From the NCBI GenBank assembly GCA_021789695.1, contig JAJYJH010000001.1:1-64000 (forward strand): 64,000 nt of DNA, written 5' to 3'. How positions within the stretch are numbered: position 1 is the stretch's first letter; each line of letters starts with the position of its first letter. The notes under the pieces are model-generated. The model did not search any database, was not told where the DNA came from, and saw only the letters and a program-made list of their open reading frames with translations. Position numbers and translations under genes: made by a program. This document shows, one piece after another, positions 7,295 through 14,844 of the stretch. This DNA is from a bacterium (GTDB lineage Bacteria > Elusimicrobiota > Elusimicrobia > Elusimicrobiales > UBA9959).

Positions 7295-7642
7295 TCAGAG
7301 GCGGTCGTACTTTGTGTGGCGTCCTTTAGATCTGGAGACCGGGTATTTAGCGGCGTTTTTTTTCAACTTTTTCCCCAGGGCTTTCAGCACGTCTATGTTC
7401 AGGTCATGCCCCATCAGCAGGACCCAGTAGAGGACGTCGGCCAGCTCGTCAGCTATTTCAGACTTGCCTGTTTTGGCGTGCCGTGCCGTCTCCTCCAAGT
7501 CCTTCCATTGGAAATGCTCCAGTAGTTCCGCGGCCTCCAGCGCCAGCGAAATGGCGACGTCCTTGGGGTTGTGGAACTGGGCCCAGTCCCTTTTGTCGCG
7601 GAAGGCTATAATCTTCTTGGTCAGGCTATTGATGTCCCTCAT
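7295..7642 (-). CDS. MazG-like nucleotide pyrophosphohydrolase
   Basis: This 115-residue all-alpha NTP pyrophosphohydrolase resembles the RS21-C6/dCTP pyrophosphatase group. It shows LEAAELLEHFQW (metal-binding E-x-x-E) near residue 35 and EIADELADVLYW (second E/D-x-x-D pair) near 62. It probably cleaves non-canonical or excess dNTPs to the monophosphate in a housecleaning role. It diverges from the lipoprotein gene at 7716; its -10 TAGAAT is eight bases before the ATG, with no Shine-Dalgarno. Confidence 0.88.
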   Translation of the reverse strand: MRDINSLTKKIIAFRDKRDWAQFHNPKDVAISLALEAAELLEHFQWKDLEETARHAKTGKSEIADELADVLYWVLLMGHDLNIDVLKALGKKLKKNAAKYPVSRSKGRHTKYDRL

Positions 7643-7650
7643 ATATGGAG

Positions 7651-7656
7651 ATTCTA
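7651..7656 (-). promoter_or_regulatory. -10 box, leaderless-type
   Basis: TAGAAT on the minus strand ends eight bases before the MazG-like ATG at 7642. Confidence 0.45.
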
Positions 7657-7699
7657 CAAAATACGCCTGGGCCGGCCCCGGGCGGAAGGGCGATTATTA

Positions 7700-7705
7700 T
7701 ATAAT
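7700..7705 (+). promoter_or_regulatory. -10 box, near-leaderless
   Basis: TATAAT ends ten bases before the lipoprotein ATG at 7716. It is back to back with the divergent MazG-like promoter. Confidence 0.45.
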
Positions 7706-7715
7706 AAGGACTCGA

Positions 7716-8525
7716 ATGAGCGTCAAGACCGTCATTGGCCTGTGCTTGCTGCCGTTGCTGGTGGCGGCCGCCTGCGGACCGCGCTACGACGACGCCGAAA
7801 AACTGGAGTCACAGGGGCGTCTGTTGCAGGCGGCCAGGGAATACCGCGATTTCGCCTTCAAGCGCCCTTCCTCCCACGACGCACCCGAGGCGCTGCGGAA
7901 GGCGGCCCGGATTTATTCCGTGGACCTGAACCTCTGTTACGAGTCCAAACCGCTGCTGGAGCGCCTGGCCAGGGACTACCCGGGCTACAAGATGCCGGAG
8001 AACGCGTTCCGCAGCATCTTCATCTGCCCGGACTATTTCCCGGCGGGGCCGGGGCGGGTATGGAGGTACGGCGACTCGCAGACCCTGGGCAGGAACGCCA
8101 GGCAGGTTACGGAGGTGACCGGCCAAAGCTCCCGCGGGACAACGATAAGGAGCTCTTTCTACGCCGGCAGCCAGCTGGTAAGCGCGCAGAGCAAGACCTA
8201 CCGTTTTTCCGGCACGGATTTCATCGAGCGCCAGGGCCGGACGGACACGCTGATACTGGATTACCCGCTGGAGAAGGGCAAGACCTGGCAGTCCCGCGGC
8301 CCTGAGGGCCGGCTGACCTTCCGCGTGGAGGACGCCGGCCTCACGGTGAAGGTGGCCGCCGGGGTGTTCACGGACTGCGTCAAGGTAAGCCGCAAGCCGG
8401 CCGGCCTCCCGTCGTGGATAGATGAATACTACGCGCCATGGGTAGGCAAGATACTGACCTCGGTGGCCGGCAAGGATTTCGAGAACAGGGTAACGGAGCT
8501 GCTTTCCTATGAAGAAAAAAAGTGA
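7716..8525 (+). CDS. Putative lipoprotein with tetratricopeptide-like N-terminus
   Basis: A lipoprotein signal peptide ends at Cys20 (LLVAAACG), so the protein should be lipidated and periplasmic. Residues 25-95 (EKLESQGRLLQAAREYRDF) form helical TPR-like repeats. The remaining about 160 residues are beta-rich (YPLEKGKTW, VKVAAGVFTDCVKV), resembling small exported domains found in many lineages without known function. The start at 7716 is chosen over longer frames because the signal peptide begins there. The gene overlaps the downstream nuclease by 17 bases. Confidence 0.72.
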   Translation: MSVKTVIGLCLLPLLVAAACGPRYDDAEKLESQGRLLQAAREYRDFAFKRPSSHDAPEALRKAARIYSVDLNLCYESKPLLERLARDYPGYKMPENAFRSIFICPDYFPAGPGRVWRYGDSQTLGRNARQVTEVTGQSSRGTTIRSSFYAGSQLVSAQSKTYRFSGTDFIERQGRTDTLILDYPLEKGKTWQSRGPEGRLTFRVEDAGLTVKVAAGVFTDCVKVSRKPAGLPSWIDEYYAPWVGKILTSVAGKDFENRVTELLSYEEKK

Positions 8526-9780
8526 CGCGCCGGCCGCCGTAGAGAGCGGCCTCTTCGGGGACCTGCCGACCCCCCCCGCTGCCCCGGCCAGGAGGGACGG
8601 CCTGCTGTTCTTCTCGTACTCTCGCCTGTCGCTCTACGAGGAGTGCCCGCTCAAGTACAAGTTTAAGTACATCGACAAACTGCCCGAGGAGCCCAAGTAC
8701 TACTTCGCCTTCGGCTCCAGCGTGCATAAAGCGCTGGAGTTCCTCTACTCGGTGAAGGCCCCGCCTTTCCCTACGGCGGAAGAGGTCTGCGAGGCCTTCA
8801 GGATGGACTGGGAGAGGAAGTCCTACCTGGAGAAGGGCTACCGCACGCAGGCCAAGGCCGATGACGACTACCGCAAAGGCCTGGCGATGCTGAAGGCCTA
8901 CTACGAGCACAACCGCGCCGCCTTCAGGCCACCGTTCCTGGTGGAGTACTCCACCGACGTGGCGGTGGACGGTCTGCTGGTGAGGGCCATCTCCGACCGC
9001 ATAGACTACCTAGGCGACGGCCGCGTGCTGATAACGGATTACAAGACCGGCAAGGACGTACGCCGCGAGCCCGCCCAGCTTTATATGTACCAGAAAATCA
9101 TGGAGCTGGACCCGGCGCTGAAGGAAAGGATAGCAGAAAACTACGGCCAGCGCGTCGGCTCGGTTAGGATAGAGAAGATGCTTTATTACCACGTCCCCTC
9201 CAACAAGGAGTACCCTTTCGCGCGCGCCTCCGACTCCGAGATAGGCGGGTTCTGGGAGCGGGTGCTGGAAACGGCCGAGAACATAAAGGGGCTGAAGTTC
9301 GACGCCACTCCGGGAGAACGGGAGTGTAGGTGGTGCGACTACAAAAGCAGCTGCCCGGAGTATTTCGGGGGCCATCCGCGCCCGGAGGAACCCGGGGCGC
9401 CCGCCTCCTCAGAGAGGATAGAGGCCCTGGTGGACCGTTACGGCCGGCTGAAGGAGAAGATGGACGAGATCAAGGCCCAGTTAGATGAACTGGCCGCGAG
9501 CATAGGCCGCGCCGCCGGAAACGGGGGCTCTTACGCGGGCGACTCCTTTACTGCCAGCGTAACCAAGATACCCAAGTGGGAGTTCCGCGACCGCGAGGCC
9601 GTGCTGGGCGTGCTTGACCAGTTCGACCTTTACCAGCGCGCGATGAACGTGACCGTGGCAGGGCTGAGCGGCCTGCTCGATAGCCCCGACCTCTCGGCTG
9701 AGGCCCGCAAACGCCTTCTGGAGCACGCGGTCAGGAAGACCGCGGTGGAGATAAAGGTGGTCCGCAAGCCGGGAACCTAA
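8509..9780 (+). CDS. RecB/Cas4-type PD-(D/E)XK nuclease with four-cysteine cluster
   Basis: Residues about 35-285 form a PD-(D/E)XK exonuclease domain: FSYSRLSLYEECPLKYKF at the start, the catalytic strand DYKTGK, and a QLYMYQ helix. Cys46, Cys273, Cys276 and Cys282 are spaced like the Fe-S cluster ligands of Cas4 and AddB nucleases. A C-terminal helical region of about 140 residues follows (VDRYGRLKEKMDEIKAQLDE). No cas, addA or recB gene is near, so a stand-alone DNA repair nuclease is likeliest. The start overlaps the lipoprotein gene and the stop is three bases before the FGGY kinase, so the three are co-transcribed. Confidence 0.85.
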   Translation: MKKKSDAPAAVESGLFGDLPTPPAAPARRDGLLFFSYSRLSLYEECPLKYKFKYIDKLPEEPKYYFAFGSSVHKALEFLYSVKAPPFPTAEEVCEAFRMDWERKSYLEKGYRTQAKADDDYRKGLAMLKAYYEHNRAAFRPPFLVEYSTDVAVDGLLVRAISDRIDYLGDGRVLITDYKTGKDVRREPAQLYMYQKIMELDPALKERIAENYGQRVGSVRIEKMLYYHVPSNKEYPFARASDSEIGGFWERVLETAENIKGLKFDATPGERECRWCDYKSSCPEYFGGHPRPEEPGAPASSERIEALVDRYGRLKEKMDEIKAQLDELAASIGRAAGNGGSYAGDSFTASVTKIPKWEFRDREAVLGVLDQFDLYQRAMNVTVAGLSGLLDSPDLSAEARKRLLEHAVRKTAVEIKVVRKPGT

Positions 9781-9783
9781 ACC

Positions 9784-11280
9784 ATGCCTGAAAAGTTTAT
9801 CATAGTCCTAGACCAGGGAAGCTCCAGTTCCCGCGCGCTCGCTTTCGACCTCGAAGGCAACGCGCGCTACAAGGCCCAACGCAGGCTCGAGGCCGCGTAT
9901 CCAGGCCCCGGCCTCGCCGAGTACGACGCCGAGAAACTCTACGCCTCGCAGGCCGAAAGCCTGGAGGAACTGCTCGCCAAGCTGCCGGCGGACTCCGAGC
10001 CTGCCGCGCTCGCCATAGCCTCCCAACGCTCCACCGTGGTCTTCTGGGACAAGCGCACCGGCGCGCCTCTGTGTCCCGCGCCCAGCTGGCAGGACGGCCG
10101 CGCGCTAGAGCTCCTGGGCAAGGCCCCGGTTTCCAACACCAAGATCCACGACCTCACCGGCCTCTATAAAACCCCTTACTACAGCGCCTCCAAAATAGCC
10201 TGGGCCCTAGGGAACTACCCAGAGGTGAAGGCCGCCGCGGCCGAGAAGCGCTTGCTTGTGGCGCCGGTGGCGAGCTACCTGCTGTGGCGGCTCTCCGGAG
10301 GCAAGGCCTTCGTAACGGACCCTTCGCAGGCGCAACGCACGCTTCTGTTCAACCTGCGGCGCCTGCGCTGGGAGCCGCGGCTGCTTTCCGCTTTCGGTAT
10401 AGACCGCGAGTTGCTGCCGGAGATAAAGCCTAGTATAAGCCGGCTCGGCTTCGCCGAGGCCGCCGGGCGGCGACTGCCGGTTATGGCAATGCTGGGCGAC
10501 CAGCAGGCGGCCATGCTGGGGCTCGGGCTCGAGGTGCCCAACTCCGCGGCGCTGAACTACGGTACCGGCGCTTTCCTGCTGGTGAACACGGGCCGGCGCC
10601 CGGTCAAGATCCGCGGCCTGCTGAACTCTTTCGGCTGGCAGGAAGGTAAGGGGCGCAAGAAGGTGTGCTATTTTACCGAGAGCACGGTGAACTCGGCCGG
10701 CACGGCGCTCGAGTGGGTAAAGCGCAATTTCGGCATCTTTAACGACATCTCCGAGGTGGACGGCATGTGCCGCAGGTCGAAGAACCGGCTGTACTGCCTG
10801 CCGGCCATAGGCGGGCTGGGCGCGCCGTACTGGGATTTTACCGCGTTCACCACTTTCACGGGCTTCTCCCCCCATACCGACAAGTACGACGTGGTGCGCG
10901 GCGTCACCGAGGGCATAGCCTACATGGTGGGCGACGCCTTCGACCTGGTGAAGAAGAAGGGCTTCAAGATAGAGGAACTGAAGGTTTCCGGCGGGCTGTC
11001 GCAGGTGGACTGGTTGCTGCAGTTCCAGGCGGATATCACAGGCGCGCGCATCGTGCCGTTGCTGGAGACCGAGGCCACGGCCCTGGGCGCGGCGCTGGCC
11101 GCCGCGCGCGGCCTGGGCCTGGACCCGAAGTGGCAGGCCAAGGCGGCCCCCCGCTCCTTCGAGCCGTCCATAGGCGAGGCCGAGCGCCAGAAGCTGCTCA
11201 AGGGCTGGCGCGTCTTCGTGAAGGACATCCGCCGCACTAGCCGCGAGCTCCGCAAACTCGACGTCCTTCCCCACGCGTGA
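9784..11280 (+). CDS. FGGY-family carbohydrate kinase, glycerol kinase-like
   Basis: At 498 residues this is full length for glycerol kinase. The N-terminus carries the phosphate-binding loop LDQGSSSSRALAFD. SWQDGR near residue 101 replaces the W-Q-D-x-R substrate motif closely, and GDQQAAMLGLG and GGLSQVDWLLQ mark the ATP site. It should phosphorylate glycerol or a related polyol. No glpF or glpD lies nearby, so substrate identity is open. It ends an operon with the lipoprotein and nuclease and is followed by a strong terminator. Confidence 0.85.
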   Translation: MPEKFIIVLDQGSSSSRALAFDLEGNARYKAQRRLEAAYPGPGLAEYDAEKLYASQAESLEELLAKLPADSEPAALAIASQRSTVVFWDKRTGAPLCPAPSWQDGRALELLGKAPVSNTKIHDLTGLYKTPYYSASKIAWALGNYPEVKAAAAEKRLLVAPVASYLLWRLSGGKAFVTDPSQAQRTLLFNLRRLRWEPRLLSAFGIDRELLPEIKPSISRLGFAEAAGRRLPVMAMLGDQQAAMLGLGLEVPNSAALNYGTGAFLLVNTGRRPVKIRGLLNSFGWQEGKGRKKVCYFTESTVNSAGTALEWVKRNFGIFNDISEVDGMCRRSKNRLYCLPAIGGLGAPYWDFTAFTTFTGFSPHTDKYDVVRGVTEGIAYMVGDAFDLVKKKGFKIEELKVSGGLSQVDWLLQFQADITGARIVPLLETEATALGAALAAARGLGLDPKWQAKAAPRSFEPSIGEAERQKLLKGWRVFVKDIRRTSRELRKLDVLPHA

Positions 11281-11291
11281 ACTGCGCGGCA

Positions 11292-11331
11292 AAGAAGAAA
11301 GGCCGGCCTTTTCGGCCGGCCCTTCTTCTTT
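11292..11331. terminator. Bidirectional intrinsic terminator
   Basis: A long near-perfect hairpin, AAGAAGAAAGGCCGGCC with CGGCCGGCCCTTCTTCTT around a TTTT loop, separates the convergent FGGY kinase and trxB genes. Confidence 0.85.
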
Positions 11332-11344
11332 GTCCTGGCGTACG

Positions 11345-12286
11345 CTACTTCTTCTCGCAGCCTTCGATGAAGGCCAGGGCTTCGAGGGCGGCTTTGCAGC
11401 CGGTGCCGGCGGCCACTACGGCCTGCTTGTAGTGGGTGTCGGCCACGTCGCCGGCGGCGTAGACGCCGGGCACCGAGGTGGCCGTGCGCTCGCTGGTAAT
11501 CACGTAGCCCTCGTCGTCGAGCTTCAGTGCGCGCTTCACCAGCTCGGTGGCCGGGGTGTGGCCTATTGCTATGAAAGCCCCGGTGACGGCGAGCTTGCGA
11601 ATCTCCCCCGTCTTCACGTTCTTCAGGTCTATGCCGGTGAGCTTGGCCTCGCCAGTGAACTCCTGCGGCACGTGGTCGTAGACCAGCTCCACCTTGGGGT
11701 TGGCGCGCAGCTTCTCCTGCAGGCGGAAATTCGCGCGCAGCTTGTCGCGGCGGTGCACCAGGTACACCTTGTTGGCGAACTTGGTAAGGAACAGCGCGTC
11801 CTCGGCCGCCGAGTCGCCGCCGCCAATCACCGCCACGTCCTTGCCGCGGAAGAAGAATCCGTCGCAGGTGGCGCAGCCCGAGACGCCCTTGCCGGTGTAC
11901 TTCTGCTCGGACGGCAGCCCCAGCCAGCGCGCCTGTGCGCCGGTGGCCAGTATGAGCGCGCGGGCCAGGTATTCCTTGCCGCCGGAAGACTTGAGCCTGA
12001 AAGGCCGCTGCGAAAGGTCGAGCGAGGCGACGGACTCCTGCAGCACCTTAGCGCCCAGGCGGGAGGCCTGCTTCATCATGCGCTGCATCAGGTCCGCGCC
12101 CACCACGGGGTCGATGAAGCCGGGGTAGTTCTCTATCTCCATGGTCTGCAGCAGCTGACCGCCGGGGGCCACGCCTCCGAAGAGCACCGTGGAGGCGCCG
12201 CCGCGCACCGCGTAGATGGCGGCGGTGAAACCGGCGGGGCCGGAACCGATGACAACTATATCGAAGAGATTTTCCTGATCAGCCAT
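11345..12286 (-). CDS. trxB: Thioredoxin reductase
   Basis: This FAD/NADPH enzyme reduces thioredoxin in the cytoplasm. The 313 residues show the FAD-binding GSGPAGFTAAIYA at about 14, the redox-active CATC (CATCDG) near 140, the NADPH loop GGGDSAAEDALFL near 160, and the C-terminal FAD motif AAGDVADTHYKQAV. A good Shine-Dalgarno (AAGGAGG) precedes the ATG at 12286. It is the last gene of the cutA-DUF4321-maf-queD-trxB run. Confidence 0.93.
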   Translation of the reverse strand: MADQENLFDIVVIGSGPAGFTAAIYAVRGGASTVLFGGVAPGGQLLQTMEIENYPGFIDPVVGADLMQRMMKQASRLGAKVLQESVASLDLSQRPFRLKSSGGKEYLARALILATGAQARWLGLPSEQKYTGKGVSGCATCDGFFFRGKDVAVIGGGDSAAEDALFLTKFANKVYLVHRRDKLRANFRLQEKLRANPKVELVYDHVPQEFTGEAKLTGIDLKNVKTGEIRKLAVTGAFIAIGHTPATELVKRALKLDDEGYVITSERTATSVPGVYAAGDVADTHYKQAVVAAGTGCKAALEALAFIEGCEKK

Positions 12287-12305
12287 ATATATTTCCTCCT
12301 TGAAC

Positions 12306-12710
12306 TCAACGCCGGTAGGCGGCCATGGACGTGGGCGTTTCCCAGAAGGCCACCTCGCCCACCGGGAGCCTTAACTGCCGCTCCGCCACGTCGAACATCA
12401 GCCGGGCCAGCGTTTCCGCGGTAGGGTTGTCGTCGGTTAGATAACAGGCCTGGCCCTGCGCCTTAAGCACGGGCGCGAGCGGGTCCGCCTTGGCCAGTAT
12501 CACCTTGTGGTCCAGGTTCTCGTCGAGCCAGGTCTTCATCGTGCGGCCCAGCCCGGTGAAGTCCATCACCATCTTCTCGCCGTTAAGCTCGGCCGCGGCC
12601 AGCGTGACCTCCACCAGCCCGTTGTGGCCGTGCAGGTTCTCGCACTTGCCGTTGTAGTTCAGCAGGCGATGCCCGTAGGCCAGGTGGAACGTTTTTTTAA
12701 CCGAATACAT
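12306..12710 (-). CDS. queD: 6-carboxy-tetrahydropterin synthase family (QueD/PTPS)
   Basis: This 134-residue T-fold protein has the zinc-binding histidines in FHLAYGH and LHGHNG, the catalytic cysteine in GKCENLHGH, and a late glutamate in VAFWETPTS. QueD converts dihydroneopterin triphosphate to 6-carboxy-tetrahydropterin for queuosine or other 7-deazapurines. No queC or queE is present in the window. The start lies one base beyond the maf stop. Confidence 0.9.
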   Translation of the reverse strand: MYSVKKTFHLAYGHRLLNYNGKCENLHGHNGLVEVTLAAAELNGEKMVMDFTGLGRTMKTWLDENLDHKVILAKADPLAPVLKAQGQACYLTDDNPTAETLARLMFDVAERQLRLPVGEVAFWETPTSMAAYRR

Positions 12711-12711
12711 A

Positions 12712-13278
12712 TCAGCGCGCCCCCGCTTTTTTTAGGAATTTTCGAACCAGGTTCATGGAAAGGCCGACCACCGTGTCGTAGCGGCCCTCTATCTTCTCTA
12801 TGAATGCGTCCCCGGTGTCCTGCACCGCGTAGGCGCCCGCCTTGTCATGATGTTTAAATGCCATCGCGCGGAGTTCGGTTTTGGGCAGCCTGCGCGCCTT
12901 GCAGCGCGAGACCTCGCTGCCGGCGAGGAAGATCCCCTTCTCCAGCCAGACCAGCGCCACTCCGGTGTGCACCGATTGCCAGGAGCCGTTGAGCAGGCGT
13001 AACAGCCGCAGGGCGTGCGCGGCGCCGTCCGGCTTGCCTATCACCTCGCCTTTACAGTAGACCAGCGTGTCGGAGCCCAGCACCGGAGAGCCGGGATGGC
13101 TGAGCGCCACGCTCAAAGCCTTCTTGTAGGCCAGCTCTCGCACGATCAGGTCGGGGCGTTTGTAGCACGTCCGTTCCTCTATACGGCTTGGCAGTACCCG
13201 GTATTTTATGCCGGCTTCAGCCAGCATTTCCTTGCGGCGCGGGGATCTGGAGGCGAGTATCAGCGTGGGCTTTGACAT
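12712..13278 (-). CDS. maf: Maf-family nucleotide pyrophosphatase
   Basis: This 188-residue house-cleaning enzyme hydrolyses non-canonical or modified NTPs (dTTP/UTP pyrophosphatase type). Signatures are ILASRSPRRKEML at the N-terminus, GSDTLVYCKGEVIGKP near residue 68 (the family often has ADT), and GRYDTVVGLSM near the end. It follows DUF4321, a pairing also known in Clostridia, which supports the neighbour call. Confidence 0.93.
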   Translation of the reverse strand: MSKPTLILASRSPRRKEMLAEAGIKYRVLPSRIEERTCYKRPDLIVRELAYKKALSVALSHPGSPVLGSDTLVYCKGEVIGKPDGAAHALRLLRLLNGSWQSVHTGVALVWLEKGIFLAGSEVSRCKARRLPKTELRAMAFKHHDKAGAYAVQDTGDAFIEKIEGRYDTVVGLSMNLVRKFLKKAGAR

Positions 13279-13291
13279 GGGGGCGGCCCGG

Positions 13292-13555
13292 CTATTTCAC
13301 CAGCTGCTTGTAGACCACGGCCGACAGGAATATGCCAAGCACGCTGGAGATATTGAACTTGAAGACCAGACCGCCGGTGATCTGCACCAGGTTCAGGTCC
13401 ACGGTTGTCGGGTTGAGCCCGGTGTTTATGGAGGTGTTCACCAGGGCGGCCAGTTGGCTGCCGGCGGGGAACCAGATGTTGAGCAGCTTGGCGATGAACA
13501 TACCCAGCAGCGAACCCACTACGACCACTATCATCACGTGCAGAGCGTTCTTCAT
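13292..13555 (-). CDS. DUF4321 membrane protein
   Basis: The 87-residue product begins MKNALHVMIVVVVGSLLGM, one membrane helix, and ends with a second hydrophobic segment (ISSVLGIFLSAVVYKQLVK). The glycine-rich middle and size fit the DUF4321 family of unknown function. Its ATG overlaps the cutA stop (ATGA), and maf follows 13 bases downstream. Longer in-frame readings run into cutA and are rejected. Confidence 0.8.
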   Translation of the reverse strand: MKNALHVMIVVVVGSLLGMFIAKLLNIWFPAGSQLAALVNTSINTGLNPTTVDLNLVQITGGLVFKFNISSVLGIFLSAVVYKQLVK

Positions 13556-13926
13556 AGGGAGCCTTTCCTTTCCTCGGCATCGCCGTTCTTGGGTATGTTG
13601 GTGGAGAACGCCGTGTTTGCGCCCAGCCAGTCCAGGTAGTCCTGAGAGCCGGCGGCTATCTCCGTGAACAGCGCTTCCGGCACACTGTACGGATGGTTCT
13701 GTCTGACGAACTGTATCACGTCCTCGCGCAGCGCCCTGCGGGTCTTTATGATTAGCAGAATCTCGCGGGACTTCTCGATGCGGTCCTTCCACCAGTAGGA
13801 GGAGGCTAGCCCCGGCACCGCGGAGACGCAGGCCGCGAGCCGCTCCCTAAGGAGGCCCGAGGAGATCTTCTCCGCCGTCTCCGCGTCCCCGACGCTCACG
13901 AGGCAAAGGTCGTACTGTGTGCTCAT
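13552..13926 (-). CDS. cutA: CutA1 divalent-cation tolerance protein
   Basis: The small trimeric ferredoxin-fold protein CutA1 is recognised by LRERLAACVSAVPGLASSYWWKD and EILLIIKTR and by NHPYSVPE near residue 83. Its exact role (metal tolerance or signalling) is unsettled. At 124 residues it has an extra about 20-residue hydrophilic tail. It is the first gene of the five-gene run, with a TATCAT -10 seven bases before the ATG. Confidence 0.92.
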   Translation of the reverse strand: MSTQYDLCLVSVGDAETAEKISSGLLRERLAACVSAVPGLASSYWWKDRIEKSREILLIIKTRRALREDVIQFVRQNHPYSVPEALFTEIAAGSQDYLDWLGANTAFSTNIPKNGDAEERKGSL

Positions 13927-13933
13927 CAGTAAG

Positions 13934-13939
13934 ATGATA
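13934..13939 (-). promoter_or_regulatory. -10 box, leaderless-type
   Basis: TATCAT on the minus strand ends seven bases before the cutA ATG at 13926, giving a predicted +1 one base from the start codon. Confidence 0.45.
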
Positions 13940-13962
13940 TCAAAAATGTCCGGCGGTCCGCC

Positions 13963-14844
13963 TCAGCGCAGCTCGCAGGCTGAGAACTCCTCGCTGGAGG
14001 CGTCCAAGTCTTTCTTTCTGGCGCGGCGCCACTCGGCGTCGGAGCGGACGGCGCTTTTAAAAAGCTTTTCGAAGCGGGAAAAGACCTCGTTCTGGTCGTC
14101 GTAGAAGCTGCGTTGGTAGCGGTAGACCTCGTAGAGCGGCAACGCGCGCATCTCGGCGTCCCTCTTCATGGCCTCCGCCATGGTCATGGAGCCCTTGCGC
14201 ACCCGCGCAAGGTCCCTATCGTAGAGCAGCTGGTAGAAGGTCTGGTCGTCTATGGCCTGGCGCGTCTTCTCCAGCCACACCTTCTGGTTCTCCAGCGTCT
14301 CCAGCGGCCTCTGGCAGGCGGTGTCCTCCGTCAGCGCCTCCTTGCGCGCCAGTTCCATGGCGTAGGAGGAGCCCTCCAGGAGATAGGCGCAGAGGTCGTT
14401 CTTTATCTCCGTCTTTCCGCCGGCCCTGGCGAAATCCGCATTGGTCAGCTTCAGTTCCACCGCCAGCCTCGCCTGGAAAAGCGCCCCGAGTTCCTCCTCT
14501 TCGGAGATCACTTCGTCCAGGCCGCTTTCCTTCCAGAGGCGGTAGATATAGGCAGCACGCGCTATGTCCAGCGCGGCTATCAGGTCGTGGTCGCGGTAGT
14601 CATCCGGAATATAAATGCGCCCCGAGTGCAGCAGGAACCTGTCGCAGCGGTCGGGAGTGTTGGAATATTCGAAGTCCACCGGGTGCTCGTTCAGGAAGTG
14701 CATCATATCCTTCCCGTCCGGAGTGGAGTTGAGCAGGTCCATGGCCCTCTCTATCGAGGGCTCGCTGGTGAGTCTGACGTCGGGGCGCGCCGTGGCGCAG
14801 CCGCAGAGCAGTGCCGCGGCCGCGGGATAGAACAGTCTTCTCAT
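13963..14844 (-). CDS. Putative lipoprotein, helical, unknown function
   Basis: This 293-residue protein starts with a short basic-hydrophobic signal ending in LLCGC (Cys16), a probable though atypical lipobox. The mature part is charged and predicted helical throughout, with no transmembrane segment and a Cys near the C-terminus (SACEL). I recognise no family. Its ATG overlaps the stop of the AsmA-like gene (ATGA), so it is probably co-translated with it and may act in the same envelope process. Confidence 0.65.
   Translation of the reverse strand: MRRLFYPAAAALLCGCATARPDVRLTSEPSIERAMDLLNSTPDGKDMMHFLNEHPVDFEYSNTPDRCDRFLLHSGRIYIPDDYRDHDLIAALDIARAAYIYRLWKESGLDEVISEEEELGALFQARLAVELKLTNADFARAGGKTEIKNDLCAYLLEGSSYAMELARKEALTEDTACQRPLETLENQKVWLEKTRQAIDDQTFYQLLYDRDLARVRKGSMTMAEAMKRDAEMRALPLYEVYRYQRSFYDDQNEVFSRFEKLFKSAVRSDAEWRRARKKDLDASSEEFSACELR

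Noticed and set aside
10207-11292. Minus-strand open frame opposite the FGGY kinase
   Set aside because: Composition is shadow-like and it crosses the terminator between convergent genes.
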